Source: Oribacterium asaccharolyticum ACB7 (GTDB taxonomy: Bacteria; Bacillota; Clostridia; Lachnospirales; Lachnospiraceae). Taken from it: a DNA stretch of 64,000 bases. The DNA lies in contig NZ_JH414506.1 of assembly GCF_000238075.1 (NCBI RefSeq), positions 63,788 through 127,787 on the forward strand. The letters run 5' to 3'. Below the pieces are notes generated by a model. That model saw nothing but the letters and a program-made list of their open reading frames with translations, had not been told where the DNA came from and made no database searches. Shown here one piece after another: positions 7,066 to 15,995 of this stretch. The translations under genes were made by a program, and so were the position numbers. Position 1 is the first letter of the stretch; every line of letters starts with the position of its first letter.

Positions 7066-9612
7066 TTAGCTCAAACCGCTCAGGTAAGAAGACTGTGTAT
7101 TCATCTTGCTGATTAATTTCTCCAGCTGAGAGAATTGCTTCAAATAACGATCCTGCTCCGTGCTGAGAAGTGTCTTCAGCTTTTCAATCTTATCATTATT
7201 TTCCTTTAAAGCCTGGTAAACGGTCGTGGATGTGTTCTTCAGCGTTACCTTATTGGAACCGCCTTCCTTAACCAATTCTCCGTAGGAGCCGCCGTTTCTG
7301 GACGCATAACGCGTTGCATAAGGTGTCATCGCCTCTTCAACGACCTTGGCAAATCCCTTGGAACCGTTGTGTCCGCTCATGATTTTCTTTACCGTTTCCG
7401 GATTCGTCTCCATTGCCTTCTTGAACTTTTCTTCATCAAAGACAAGTTTTCCACCGTCATGAACATCGGAAGACATACTGATTCCCGCCTTCTCCATATC
7501 TTCATATTTTAAGCCGGCCTTCTGCAAATCATTTATGGCATTGGTCATGACTCTGTCCATGGAGAATTTGAAGTTTCTAACGGAAGATTCTCCATAAAGA
7601 ATTCCCTGCTTAGCCTTCTTCTCCCAGTTATCGATAGAAGTCTGACTGAGTTGCTTCTTCTGCTCATCGGTCAAAGGATCATATCCTTTTTCCTTTCTGG
7701 TCTTCACATGGTCATTTAAGGACGTAATCAGTTCGTTGTATTTCTCAACAAACTTCTTCATGCTGGCCGTTGCTTTTTCCACATTTGCCTTGGAACTGAA
7801 GCTTACCGTCTTGGAACTGTCAAAATTATACGATCCGTCAGGCTTTGTCACTGCATTACCGCTCGAATCCAATTCTACACCGAACTTTCCGCTTGCCGTA
7901 ATGGTCATTCCGTCAATATTGAAGGTGTTGGAAGAAGAAGTCAGAACTTCATTGATGCCGTTTCCATAGTTGTAGACAATCTCCGCATCCTGACCGTGGT
8001 TTACCTCTCCGCCGCCGCCTGCTGTAGCACCGAAAATCTTATTGGCAACATTGTTGGCATCGGAAGCATCTCCTAAATCGATACTTCTTCCCGAACCGGT
8101 TTCACTGTGAATCAAAACAAATCGTCCGGAACCCTGCATGTAGGAAGCCTTTACCCCGGCATCCGCATCATTGATTTTCTTCAACATATCGGAAACAGTG
8201 GAGTCTGAAGTGATTCCCTTGATTTCTTTTCCGTTAATCGTTAAATGCGAAAGTGCTTCATCCAGTCCGGCTTTATTTCCGGCAAAGGAATCCAGACCAA
8301 GCTTATCCAGGCTGCTCATAATAGAGCTCTCCAAAGATACACGGTTGGAAGCTCCCTTTTCGATTCCCAGATTGCTTCTAACTGTCTGGTCGGAAGAGTT
8401 CACCGAAACCGTGTCTTTTCCATTGGCACTGTTGAAAGATAAGCTGCCTGTGGAACTGTCCACCTTGATTTTTCCAGCACCGAACTCCTTATCGATATTT
8501 TTCTGCATAGCCTGTGCTACGGCATCCAGTCTGTTCTGGTTGGTTGTGGAATCATTTCCGACAAACCGTGTCTCGATATCCTGTTTCTGCGCATCGGTTA
8601 AAATGCTGACCTCTCTGCTCTTTCCGCTATGAGAAACCGTGAGCTTGGTATCCTTTAAATAATCGAGGAAACCGCTCTCCTGTACGGAAGCCTTCGAGAA
8701 CTTATGCTCCGCTGCGGTTCCCGCATTAAAATTGTCAAGGCTCAAGCCGTAAGCAGCGGAACCGGTTCCTGTCGGCGTACTTCCCGGTGCACCTGCTCTA
8801 TACCCTAAAGCTTCCAGGGCAGTGGATTCTTTCTTGATGACATAGTCGGAGCTGCCTTCAATGCTGATGAAGTCTTCGCCCGGATTTGCCCCCTGATTAT
8901 ACTTAAATTTCAAATCTTTATTTTCACCAAGCTGTACATTTTTCTGCTTGGCCGCTTTGTTTAAGTCATTAACCAGTTTTTGCTTGTCTCCGGTATAATC
9001 GATTTCCACCGTCTTTCCGTCATCATCTTTATAAGAACTCGGGAAAGTAAAGCTTGCTTTCTGGTTAAATATACCTTTTGTGGTATAGTTACCGAATTCA
9101 AGGGTCTTTCCCTCTAAATTACTGGTTTTTACGGTTTTAGCACCGGCTAAGGCATCTGCGGAGATTCCGCTTCGAATTGCTGATACGCTACCCTTTACAT
9201 CGGAAACAATGGACTCTGCCGTTGCAAGCTTTGTTACGGCGGAAATCTTAAGGTTCTTCGTCATATCGGAAGCTCCGCTTGCCGTAATATACTTTGCCGC
9301 TGCCGCGTCTCCTCTTACATCCACAACATTGGATTCGTAAAGTTCTTCACTCTTAACGGAAGTAGGCGATGCAAAAGATAAGAAGTCATCCTGAAACTCG
9401 ATGGTCTTATCCGCAAGTTCTCTGAATGCATCTCTCTTCCATTCAATCTGTGTGGTTTCCTGTCTGGCCTTAGTCAGCTTAGTCTGTGTCCCTCTGGACA
9501 TCTGTTCAATTAACGCATCTCTGTCGAGTCCGGACGCCATTCCACCAAAGCCCCTAAGGGAGGTGTTTCCGAGTCCAGAGCTACTAGTTGCGCTTGTTGA
9601 TAAACCTGCCAT
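7066..9612 (-). CDS. fliD: Flagellar filament cap protein FliD
   Basis: This 848-residue protein carries the FliD N-terminus (GFGGMASGLDRDALIEQM, about 21-38, then an amphipathic helix) and a helical C-terminus (LSTEQDRYLKQFSQLEKLISKMNTQSSYLSGLS-like segment). FliD forms the cap that inserts flagellin at the filament tip. It is long for the family; the extra length is Ser/Thr/Gly-rich surface domain between about 180 and 600, including TINGKEIKG and FNIDGMTI blocks typical of FliD. A FliA-type promoter lies about 200 bases upstream, consistent with a late gene. Confidence 0.95.
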   Translation of the reverse strand: MAGLSTSATSSSGLGNTSLRGFGGMASGLDRDALIEQMSRGTQTKLTKARQETTQIEWKRDAFRELADKTIEFQDDFLSFASPTSVKSEELYESNVVDVRGDAAAAKYITASGASDMTKNLKISAVTKLATAESIVSDVKGSVSAIRSGISADALAGAKTVKTSNLEGKTLEFGNYTTKGIFNQKASFTFPSSYKDDDGKTVEIDYTGDKQKLVNDLNKAAKQKNVQLGENKDLKFKYNQGANPGEDFISIEGSSDYVIKKESTALEALGYRAGAPGSTPTGTGSAAYGLSLDNFNAGTAAEHKFSKASVQESGFLDYLKDTKLTVSHSGKSREVSILTDAQKQDIETRFVGNDSTTNQNRLDAVAQAMQKNIDKEFGAGKIKVDSSTGSLSFNSANGKDTVSVNSSDQTVRSNLGIEKGASNRVSLESSIMSSLDKLGLDSFAGNKAGLDEALSHLTINGKEIKGITSDSTVSDMLKKINDADAGVKASYMQGSGRFVLIHSETGSGRSIDLGDASDANNVANKIFGATAGGGGEVNHGQDAEIVYNYGNGINEVLTSSSNTFNIDGMTITASGKFGVELDSSGNAVTKPDGSYNFDSSKTVSFSSKANVEKATASMKKFVEKYNELITSLNDHVKTRKEKGYDPLTDEQKKQLSQTSIDNWEKKAKQGILYGESSVRNFKFSMDRVMTNAINDLQKAGLKYEDMEKAGISMSSDVHDGGKLVFDEEKFKKAMETNPETVKKIMSGHNGSKGFAKVVEEAMTPYATRYASRNGGSYGELVKEGGSNKVTLKNTSTTVYQALKENNDKIEKLKTLLSTEQDRYLKQFSQLEKLISKMNTQSSYLSGLS

Positions 9613-9812
9613 GATTCATCCTTCCTCTCTTTAACGAAAGCCTCTGTAGTGAAAACTTCCGTTATGATTTTTAAACGAGAAATGTAGGTGTTCCCCGCTT
9701 ATTGCTTAGCAAGACCTTTGTATCTGCAGGAAGAGCTTCCCTGCCACCTCCTCAAAAGCCCAAGAATGCAGGACTCCCTTCCAAGACATTCTTATTGCTA
9801 ACTTCTCATGAC

Positions 9813-9840
9813 ATTATCGGCTCTTTTTTATACTTATATA
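9813..9840 (-). promoter_or_regulatory. FliA (sigma-28) type promoter of fliD
   Basis: On the minus strand, TATA (9840-9837), 15 bases and GCCGATAAT (9821-9813) match the flagellar sigma -10 consensus CCGATAA. The -35 is TATA rather than TAAA, the same variant seen at the other sites in this window. The leader before fliD is about 200 bases with nothing else recognisable. Confidence 0.65.
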
Positions 9841-9860
9841 AGAAAATAAGAAAGAGACCG

Positions 9861-9886
9861 GAAAAAGACAAGCGGTGAAAACCGCC
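9861..9886 (-). terminator. Weak terminator after the ComFB-domain gene
   Basis: A GCGGT/ACCGC stem with GAAA loop is followed on the minus strand by TTGTCTTTTT. It lies 70 bases after the ComFB-gene stop and just before the fliD promoter. Confidence 0.55.
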
Positions 9887-9953
9887 TTCTTCTTCACAGT
9901 CTCCTGTTGTTTAAAACATTGCAGAAATGGAAACCGACAGCTTCAGAATCGCC

Positions 9954-10778
9954 TTAGGCAATATTCATGGAACCGCCCTTCAGATTCTTTCGTTCCTCCG
10001 CATCAAACTTCGTCGTATCCTTTCCACGGTTCGGATCATGATGCGGGTGTTCCTTTACATCCATTACCGCTTTCAGCATTGCCACAAAAATATCCGCATG
10101 GAATTTGCTCCGGTAAAAACCAATCATCGGAGAGGTCTTGTCTTTGTCCAGCACCACATACTTCGCAGGAAGTCTGGTTAAGGAGAGTGCCGTCACATCG
10201 GCAACACACTTGTCACAGGTACAACCGCCGTACTTCTGCATCAGTCCGCGCACATCCTTTGTCTGTAAGATATCCGCCATGACATTTACGATATGAAATT
10301 CCGGTTCCGCTTCATCATACTCGGAGAGAAGCTTTTTCTCCAAATTCTGCTGAATCTCATTCGTAATCTTATCATTTTCCGAAGACTCATCAATCACGGT
10401 GACTTTGCTCTTTTTATAAGCCGGTGGAACCTCTTCCTGCAAGTTCGAATCCTTTGCCTCTTTTTTCTCTTCCTTTTTTTCCTCTTTTTCTTCGCTTTCG
10501 GAAACTTTGTTCTGCTCTATGGTATCGAAATTCTCCACTGCGGTTTTAAAGTTGCTTACCGCTCCGTCAAAGTGCTCTGCGGCCTGCTTGGTCTTCTCTG
10601 CAGCCTCATGGAAGTCGGAAAGCAACGCCTCATCGATTTCCGCCTTGGAAGACTTGGACGTCGAGGTTCCGCTTCCCAAGTCACTCGCACTCTCCACCTC
10701 TTCCGCTGCCGGTGCGGAGGTAAGTAAGTTCATCACATGAGATGTTTTATTGGATTTCGTTGTTTTCTTCGTTGCCAT
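9954..10778 (-). CDS. ComFB-domain protein with long disordered N-terminus
   Basis: This 274-residue protein has about 150 low-complexity residues (a K/E-rich block at about 97-109) and then a ComFB-type domain. The domain shows FHIVNVMADIL, the C-x-C-x2-C cluster (Cys186, 188, 191) followed by ADVTALSLTRLPAKYV. ComFB, first named in the Bacillus comF operon, has since been reported as a cyclic-di-GMP receptor in several bacteria; this copy's ligand is inferred. Its start codon lies 32 bases inside the 3' end of the ParA gene, so the two are translationally coupled. The N-terminal extension is unlike the short classical ComFB. Confidence 0.78.
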   Translation of the reverse strand: MATKKTTKSNKTSHVMNLLTSAPAAEEVESASDLGSGTSTSKSSKAEIDEALLSDFHEAAEKTKQAAEHFDGAVSNFKTAVENFDTIEQNKVSESEEKEEKKEEKKEAKDSNLQEEVPPAYKKSKVTVIDESSENDKITNEIQQNLEKKLLSEYDEAEPEFHIVNVMADILQTKDVRGLMQKYGGCTCDKCVADVTALSLTRLPAKYVVLDKDKTSPMIGFYRSKFHADIFVAMLKAVMDVKEHPHHDPNRGKDTTKFDAEERKNLKGGSMNIA

Positions 10779-11559
10779 ACGCTATCACCTCTTTCAAATG
10801 AATATCCCCTGCTATCTCTTCAATAAAGCTCATATAATCCTTGACCGCAGGAGAGCGTTTATTGTAGGTGAAAATATCTTCTCCGTGAGCGGGTGCCTCC
10901 GCAATGGCAACACCCTGCCTGATTTTCGTTTGAAATACCTTGGTGGAAATCTGCTTGGCAAGACCGTCTGCCATCTCCTCCACATCCCTGGACAAGGTGG
11001 TACGCTTGTCATACTTGTTAAGAAGAATCCCCAGTACTTTCAAATTCTTGTTTAATCCCTGCTTTACGGAGTCAATCGTCTCTCGAAGCTGAGAAAGCCC
11101 TACTAAAGATAGTATATCCGAAGACATCGGAATAATCAAAAAATCGGATACCGCATAGGCATTTACCGTTAAAAGGTTCAGTGCCGGCGGGGTATCAATC
11201 ACCATATAATCATAATAATCCATAACCGGAGCAAGCATCTCTTTCAATGCCACTTCTCTCTTTCCCGGAGCCAATTTTTCCAGACCCGTAGTGGAAAGGG
11301 AGATATCCGAAGGCAAAATATCCGCTTTCGGCAAACGCCGAATGGCCTGCTGCACCTTCACCTTTCCATGTAAGGCATCTAAAATTGTGGTCGGATTACC
11401 GCCTTCCAATCCCATACAAAAGCCTAAGTTGCCTTGAGGATCCAAATCAATGCCCAGAACCTTGGCTCCCCTGTCCGCGAGACCTGCACAAATTGCTGCC
11501 GAGGTAGTGGTTTTTCCCACACCGCCCTTTTGGTTGGATACAGTAATGATGATTGACAA
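10747..11559 (-). CDS. ParA/Soj-family ATPase
   Basis: This 270-residue protein has the deviant Walker A KGGVGKTT (about 11-18), the Walker A' region DLDPQGN, and Walker B VIDTPPALNLLT. The length and the first residues (MSIIITVSNQ) are Soj-like, not the longer FlhG type. No parB or parS-like site is near, so it is an orphan ParA. It overlaps and probably works with the ComFB-domain protein. Positioning of a cell-envelope or flagellar complex is plausible, since flhF/flhG are not found in this flagellar locus. Plasmid-type partitioning is unlikely in this context. Confidence 0.88.
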   Translation of the reverse strand: MSIIITVSNQKGGVGKTTTSAAICAGLADRGAKVLGIDLDPQGNLGFCMGLEGGNPTTILDALHGKVKVQQAIRRLPKADILPSDISLSTTGLEKLAPGKREVALKEMLAPVMDYYDYMVIDTPPALNLLTVNAYAVSDFLIIPMSSDILSLVGLSQLRETIDSVKQGLNKNLKVLGILLNKYDKRTTLSRDVEEMADGLAKQISTKVFQTKIRQGVAIAEAPAHGEDIFTYNKRSPAVKDYMSFIEEIAGDIHLKEVIAYGNEENNEIQ

Positions 11560-11588
11560 AACAAACCTCCTACTTTGAAAAAGGAATT

Positions 11589-12659
11589 CTAGTTGTTAAA
11601 TTCCTGTGTCGCATAGAAAGAAAGTTCCTCTTTGCTGAAGTCCTTCAGGCCTTCCTCCAAGCCCGCCTCGTCCAAGTTATAGGACTTTACCGGGTATGGC
11701 TCTCCAAACTGATTTTGAATCGTAAGGAGTATTCTTTGGTATTCCTGAAATTCCACTTCATCCGCAAAAGAATAATACTTGGCAACGCCCATACCGTCTC
11801 TCTTTGTTGCAATGGAATAGAGCTGATTCAATCCCTCATCTTTTTTGAACTGAAAAACGGAATAGTCTTCTCCTCCGCGATTGTTTCGTAAGAATGCAAT
11901 CTCTCCCGTCAGCTTGTTCCGCCGAACCACAAAGGTGTAAGGTCCATCCGCCTCAGCCTCGAGGAGCGGCATGGTGCTGCGCTCCTTGATGGGAAGCTTC
12001 TCGTTCTCCGTCTTATTCTTTGCTTCTTCTCTACTTTCTTTCGTGATACGTGTTTCTTCTTTATACAAGATAACGGCTAAAACATTGGGAGAAAGCTTCG
12101 TTTCCTCTCTCACCTTATCCTTTAAAAGGACGATGTCCTTATAGCCGTCATCATTGATATCTATCAACGCATACGCTTCAGGGTGAATCACAGCCCCTTC
12201 CAGCGTAGTTGCCGTACTGTCAGCGTCTCCGCTCGCCTTTTCTACCTTTTTCCCGAAGTCTTTCTGCTTAAGACTTTCCAGTTCTCTTCTCAGGAAGGTA
12301 CGATAATCATTAAAATAGCGAAGCTCTTTACCGTTCTTTCCTATGTAAAGCTTACCGTCCTTCGTAAATTCATCTTCCAGAAGCCTTCCGTCCTCATCAA
12401 AAAAATACTCGGCCTTGTCTTCCGGATCGATGTATTTTCCGGTAACCATCCTGCCGCCCTGTCCGATATAGTAGCTCTCTCCATTGTAGCTGAGCCACTC
12501 TTCCTCCAGAGGCGTATTCGGTGCGAGATAAAAATACCAGGCATCCCCCTGCTTAATCCAATCTCCCGAAAAATTACTGTCGGCGTAAGTTTTTTCTGTA
12601 AAAAATCCCCCTGCCAAAAGGCAAAGACTTAAAAAAACAGCCATACTACTCTTTTTCAT
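11589..12659 (-). CDS. Secreted protein with choline-binding-type (cell-wall-binding) repeats
   Basis: This 356-residue protein has a signal peptide (about 1-26, ending TYADS). About four short aromatic repeats follow at about 30-115: GDWIKQGDAWYFYL, WLSYNGESYYIGQGGRMVTG, YFFDEDGRLL and GKLYIGKNGKEL. This W/Y-G pattern is that of choline-binding or glucan-binding repeats. The C-terminal 240 residues hold an ALIDINDDGYKDIVLL motif, like VCBS/FG-GAP-type calcium loops, and are otherwise unrecognised. It lies 29 bases before parA and may be cotranscribed with it. The repeat type fits the LicD-rich surface cluster later in the window. Confidence 0.68.
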   Translation of the reverse strand: MKKSSMAVFLSLCLLAGGFFTEKTYADSNFSGDWIKQGDAWYFYLAPNTPLEEEWLSYNGESYYIGQGGRMVTGKYIDPEDKAEYFFDEDGRLLEDEFTKDGKLYIGKNGKELRYFNDYRTFLRRELESLKQKDFGKKVEKASGDADSTATTLEGAVIHPEAYALIDINDDGYKDIVLLKDKVREETKLSPNVLAVILYKEETRITKESREEAKNKTENEKLPIKERSTMPLLEAEADGPYTFVVRRNKLTGEIAFLRNNRGGEDYSVFQFKKDEGLNQLYSIATKRDGMGVAKYYSFADEVEFQEYQRILLTIQNQFGEPYPVKSYNLDEAGLEEGLKDFSKEELSFYATQEFNN

Positions 12660-12978
12660 TTTTTACCTCCTTATTATACCCAAAAGCCTAAAAATATGCT
12701 AGGAATTTTCAAAATCCGGATAAAATCCAAACCGGGATATCCTTCCCCGGACACCACCTGGTTTGAACAAGATATCACACGCTTTACGCACATTATGAAT
12801 AACAAAGAGGGATGGTGAAGTTCTATCCTTTTTTTCACCATCCCTGTTCCTTTCAGGCAGATCCATGCCTTCTTATTTTTAATTCCGAAACGGACATCGT
12901 ATACTAACACACAATATTCCATTTTCCGCAAGCCCCGCTATGGAAGCTACAGTTTCCATCCCATAGGCCTGACAGCTT
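12660..12978. other. Intergenic region between cheV and the choline-binding-type gene
   Basis: This region holds a 12-bp inverted repeat (12808-12819 with 12834-12845, AGGGATGGTGAA arms) that probably ends the cheV transcript. On the minus strand GGGTATAATAAGGAGG sits directly before the next start codon. It looks like a -10 box but has no -35 partner and overlaps the ribosome binding site. Nothing else was recognised. Confidence 0.5.
12808..12845 (-). terminator. Probable terminator after cheV
   Basis: A perfect 12-bp stem with a 14-base A/G-rich loop (minus strand) lies 130 bases after cheV. It is followed by CTTTGTTATTC, a poor T-tract. Confidence 0.5.
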
Positions 12979-13929
12979 TTATTTTACCAGCAATGCGTGA
13001 TCGGATTCCCGGAAACGCTTAATCAGGGTGTCCAAAACTTCTACCAAGTGACCGATTTCCGGCTTGGTAAGCTGTTCATCCGCACCGAGTTCCTTCCCCT
13101 TTATTCTCATCTGATCATTGATCAGAGAGGAGAAAATGACTACCGGGATTCTCTTTAAGCGCATATCATCCTTCACAAGCTTCGTGAGCCTGTGTCCGTC
13201 CATCATCGGCATCTCGATATCCGTAATCAGAAGGTTTACCTTCTGGTAAAGATTCTGATCATTTCGCAGAGAGGACAGATAATCCCACGCTTCCTGTCCG
13301 TTATTGAAAATGGAAACATTGGTAAAGCCGGCCTTCTGCAAAGCTGCACCAATCATTTTCTGCAGTAAAACGGAGTCCTCTGCAATGACAATCGGAGCCG
13401 TCGTGATGTCTCTCTCACCCATCTGTTCAATTTCTTCCATCTTGATACTGGTTTCCGGAGAAATTTCCGCTACAATCTTCTCAAAGTCGAGGATGGTAAC
13501 CAGCTGATCATCACACTGGGCAATACCGGTAGCCACAGACTCGGCACCGTTTGCCAGCGTTCTATCCGGCTTCTGGATACTCTGCCAGGAAATACGGCTG
13601 ATTCCTTCAATGGAATCCACACGGAATGCCACCATCATCTTGTTGAAGTGTGTAATGATAAATAAATCTCTGACACCCTGCTCCGGTGTTACGCCGGTAA
13701 GATAATTTGCCAGATTAATAACTGTAATCAGCTGCTGTCTCGGCTTGAAAAATCCCTCTACTGACGGGTGGGAATGCGGCATCGGCTTAATCTTCTCCGT
13801 CATCATGATTTCTTTCACCTTTGCCACGTTGATTCCGTAAAATTCTCCTAAAACGCGAAACTTCATGATTTCGATTTCGTTCGTTCCGGACTCCAGTAAA
13901 ATGCCTTCCTTTTCATTTTTCTTTTTCAT
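12979..13929 (-). CDS. cheV: Chemotaxis coupling protein CheV (CheW domain + receiver)
   Basis: This protein is 316 residues from MKKKNEKEG. A CheW-like domain at about 15-160 (KFRVLGEFYGINVAKVKEIM; RQQLITVINLANYL) is followed by a response-regulator receiver at about 180-300 (IVIAEDSVLLQKMI; LLITDIEMPMMDG with the phosphoacceptor Asp). CheV couples receptors to CheA and adapts by phosphorylation. The start at 13929 has GAGAGG about ten bases upstream; the ATG at 13980 lacks a good site. It is the last gene of the flgF-flgG-cheC-cheD-cheV group. Confidence 0.93.
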   Translation of the reverse strand: MKKKNEKEGILLESGTNEIEIMKFRVLGEFYGINVAKVKEIMMTEKIKPMPHSHPSVEGFFKPRQQLITVINLANYLTGVTPEQGVRDLFIITHFNKMMVAFRVDSIEGISRISWQSIQKPDRTLANGAESVATGIAQCDDQLVTILDFEKIVAEISPETSIKMEEIEQMGERDITTAPIVIAEDSVLLQKMIGAALQKAGFTNVSIFNNGQEAWDYLSSLRNDQNLYQKVNLLITDIEMPMMDGHRLTKLVKDDMRLKRIPVVIFSSLINDQMRIKGKELGADEQLTKPEIGHLVEVLDTLIKRFRESDHALLVK

Positions 13930-14010
13930 CTTCGTATATCCTCTCCCTTTTTCGTTCTTCCTTAAACGCGGGACTTGCATCCTGCCCCCACTAGAGTTTT
14001 GTATCTATCC

Positions 14011-14499
14011 TTAAATCCGGACAATGTCCCGTCCATAGGTTCGTATCAATACTTCCCCATTTCCAGTGTCCAGACTCATGGTCCTTGCATAATTTGCTCC
14101 GGTATCTTCTCCGGTAATTTTCATACCTTCTTCTCGGAGAATTTGTTTTACACTTTCGATATTTCTTTGCCCAATGTTTCCGAAACCGGCATTTCCGCTG
14201 ATTTCAAACATTTTGGCGCCCCCTGCTATACGTACCGTCGTCCTACTCTTTACCATCCCAAAAGCGGTCATCTTGCGTAGCGTCTCGCGTATCCCCGTAT
14301 CTGCATATTTAAAAACATTCGGGTCATTTGCATTTACCCTTTCAGGCAACATGACATGCAACAGCGCTCCCAATTTGATGTATGAGTCATAAAAGGCAAG
14401 TCCGATACAAGAGCCAAGAGCGTAGGTGATGATGAGCCCGTCTCCTCGAGTCAGCTTCATATCCCCAATTCCTACTTTTAGCTGCTTATCCAACTGCAT
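14011..14499 (-). CDS. cheD: Chemoreceptor glutamine deamidase CheD
   Basis: This 162-residue protein has the CheD active-site segment ITYALGSCIGLAFYD (catalytic Cys31) and LLHVMLP (His48), followed by a conserved VRIAGGAKMF strand. CheD deamidates receptor glutamines and in Gram-positives also binds and stimulates CheC. Its gene starts one base after the cheC stop, so stoichiometric translation is likely. Confidence 0.95.
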   Translation of the reverse strand: MQLDKQLKVGIGDMKLTRGDGLIITYALGSCIGLAFYDSYIKLGALLHVMLPERVNANDPNVFKYADTGIRETLRKMTAFGMVKSRTTVRIAGGAKMFEISGNAGFGNIGQRNIESVKQILREEGMKITGEDTGANYARTMSLDTGNGEVLIRTYGRDIVRI

Positions 14500-14500
14500 C

Positions 14501-15118
14501 TTACACTCCTAGCTTTCCGAGAATCGTATTTAAAGAATGGATATCCGGAAGCATCAATAACCAAGAGGGAATACTCTTTCCATCTACCAGAAAATCCGCA
14601 TTACAATACATGAGCTTATCCGACTCATAACCGAATTCCACCATAGGCACGGTGAGAATACCTCCGAGCATATTGACTGTACTGCTGGGAACCGACAGGT
14701 TGATATCCACGCCTACCAGTTGGGAAAACGCATTGATATAGGAGCAGATAATGATATTTCCGACCTCTTTTAAGGCTGAAAATGCCATGTCGTCCATCTT
14801 ACTGAAGTCCTCATACTCTTTTTCCAAAAGCTTTTTCAAGAGTCTTTTGGCAAAATGAAAGTCGTAGAGGAAAAGCATCAAACCGTCCAAGTCTCCACTC
14901 ATCTGTACGAGAGTTGCTCCTACGATTTCCTCTTCCTGCCCAATTCTCTTCACTGCGCCGTTGTATCCCAGGATTTTCACCTTCGGGATGGTAATGCGCA
15001 CTTCTCTCTGTAAGAGCTGGGAAAGTGCCGTAGCGGCATGGCTGGTACCGATACTTCCTATTTCCTTCATGACATCGAGTTCTTGAAGATTCATATCTTC
15101 ATAGCGGTTGATTTTCAT
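14501..15118 (-). CDS. cheC: CheY-P phosphatase CheC
   Basis: This 205-residue protein has two pseudo-symmetric phosphatase helices. The second is canonical: ALKEVGNIIICSY with E118 and N121, then P at the usual distance. In the first (VMKEIGSIGTSHAATALS) the Asn of the E-x-x-N pair is Ser22, so that site is probably weak or dead. CheC removes phosphate from CheY-P and pairs with CheD, encoded immediately downstream. Confidence 0.94.
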   Translation of the reverse strand: MKINRYEDMNLQELDVMKEIGSIGTSHAATALSQLLQREVRITIPKVKILGYNGAVKRIGQEEEIVGATLVQMSGDLDGLMLFLYDFHFAKRLLKKLLEKEYEDFSKMDDMAFSALKEVGNIIICSYINAFSQLVGVDINLSVPSSTVNMLGGILTVPMVEFGYESDKLMYCNADFLVDGKSIPSWLLMLPDIHSLNTILGKLGV

Positions 15119-15150
15119 CTTCTTGATTCCTTATCTTGAGCTTCGTTTGT

Positions 15151-15954
15151 TTATCCTCTTAACTGGTTAATCGTCCCTTCCACTTCATCAGAGGTTTGTA
15201 CCATTTTTAAGGCATAGGTAAATGCTCTCTGACTCTCGATGAGGCGGGTCATTTCCTTCGCCATATCCGTTCCGGAAGCTTCCAAGGTACCCGTTTCCAG
15301 CACCGGCTTCTCCACCAGGCTTTCCACATTCTTGGTATCCCCTGCACGGATTGCAAACTCATTATCGCCCTTACTTACTAATCGACTGGGATAAGTCATT
15401 GTATAAACACCAATTTTCTGTTTCTTCTCTTCCGTATCCCCGGTTGTGCTGCTCTGTGCTCCGCTGCCTTCTCCAGCTTTTGCAGCCTCTTCGATGACCT
15501 TTAAGGCAGTGTCGTCTGCGAGCATCTTCTCTCCCTTTTCATCCAAAACATGCTTTCCGGACTCTGTTAGGAGATAAAACTTTCCGTCCGGAAACTCTCC
15601 GGCATGGAAATGACCGTTTCTGGTGTAGCTGATTTCTCCCGATTTCGGATCCATCAGCTTAAAGAAAGCATTACTTGTTCCGATGGCGTAATCATTCGGT
15701 TGTCCGGTCGTTGTAAACGCAGCGGTTCCGTACTCCGTGTTGGTTCTGACCACTGTGGTGCCGGCTCCTCCGGCCTGCAGTTCGGTCTTTGCTTCCGGAG
15801 AATCATTCAGGTTATAATTAATCAGCTCCGAAAAAATGGCATTTTTCGGTTTGAACCCGTTGTTATTGATATTCGCCAGGTTGTTACTGATGACATCCAT
15901 TTTCTTCTGACTGGCGTTGGCACCGAGTGCACCAACGTAAAAAGACATATTCAT
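15151..15954 (-). CDS. flgG: Flagellar rod/hook-basal body protein (FlgG/FlhP family)
   Basis: This 267-residue protein has the family N-terminus (MDVISNNLANINNNGFK, about 19-35) and C-terminus (EMTRLIESQRAFTYALKMVQTSDEVEGTINQLR), the terminal helices that pack in the axial rod. A central variable domain contains NAFFKL and YTRNGHFH. It follows a paralogous rod gene, as flhP follows flhO in Bacillus. FlgG versus FlgF naming is uncertain in Firmicutes. Confidence 0.85.
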   Translation of the reverse strand: MNMSFYVGALGANASQKKMDVISNNLANINNNGFKPKNAIFSELINYNLNDSPEAKTELQAGGAGTTVVRTNTEYGTAAFTTTGQPNDYAIGTSNAFFKLMDPKSGEISYTRNGHFHAGEFPDGKFYLLTESGKHVLDEKGEKMLADDTALKVIEEAAKAGEGSGAQSSTTGDTEEKKQKIGVYTMTYPSRLVSKGDNEFAIRAGDTKNVESLVEKPVLETGTLEASGTDMAKEMTRLIESQRAFTYALKMVQTSDEVEGTINQLRG

Positions 15955-15995
15955 AGGTATTTTCCTCTGTAGCTTATATTCTCATTTCCGGATGC

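Noticed and set aside
12660..12690. TATAAT just before the start of the choline-binding-type gene
   Set aside because: It overlaps the ribosome binding site region and has no -35 box at 16-18 bases, so it cannot be the promoter of that start.
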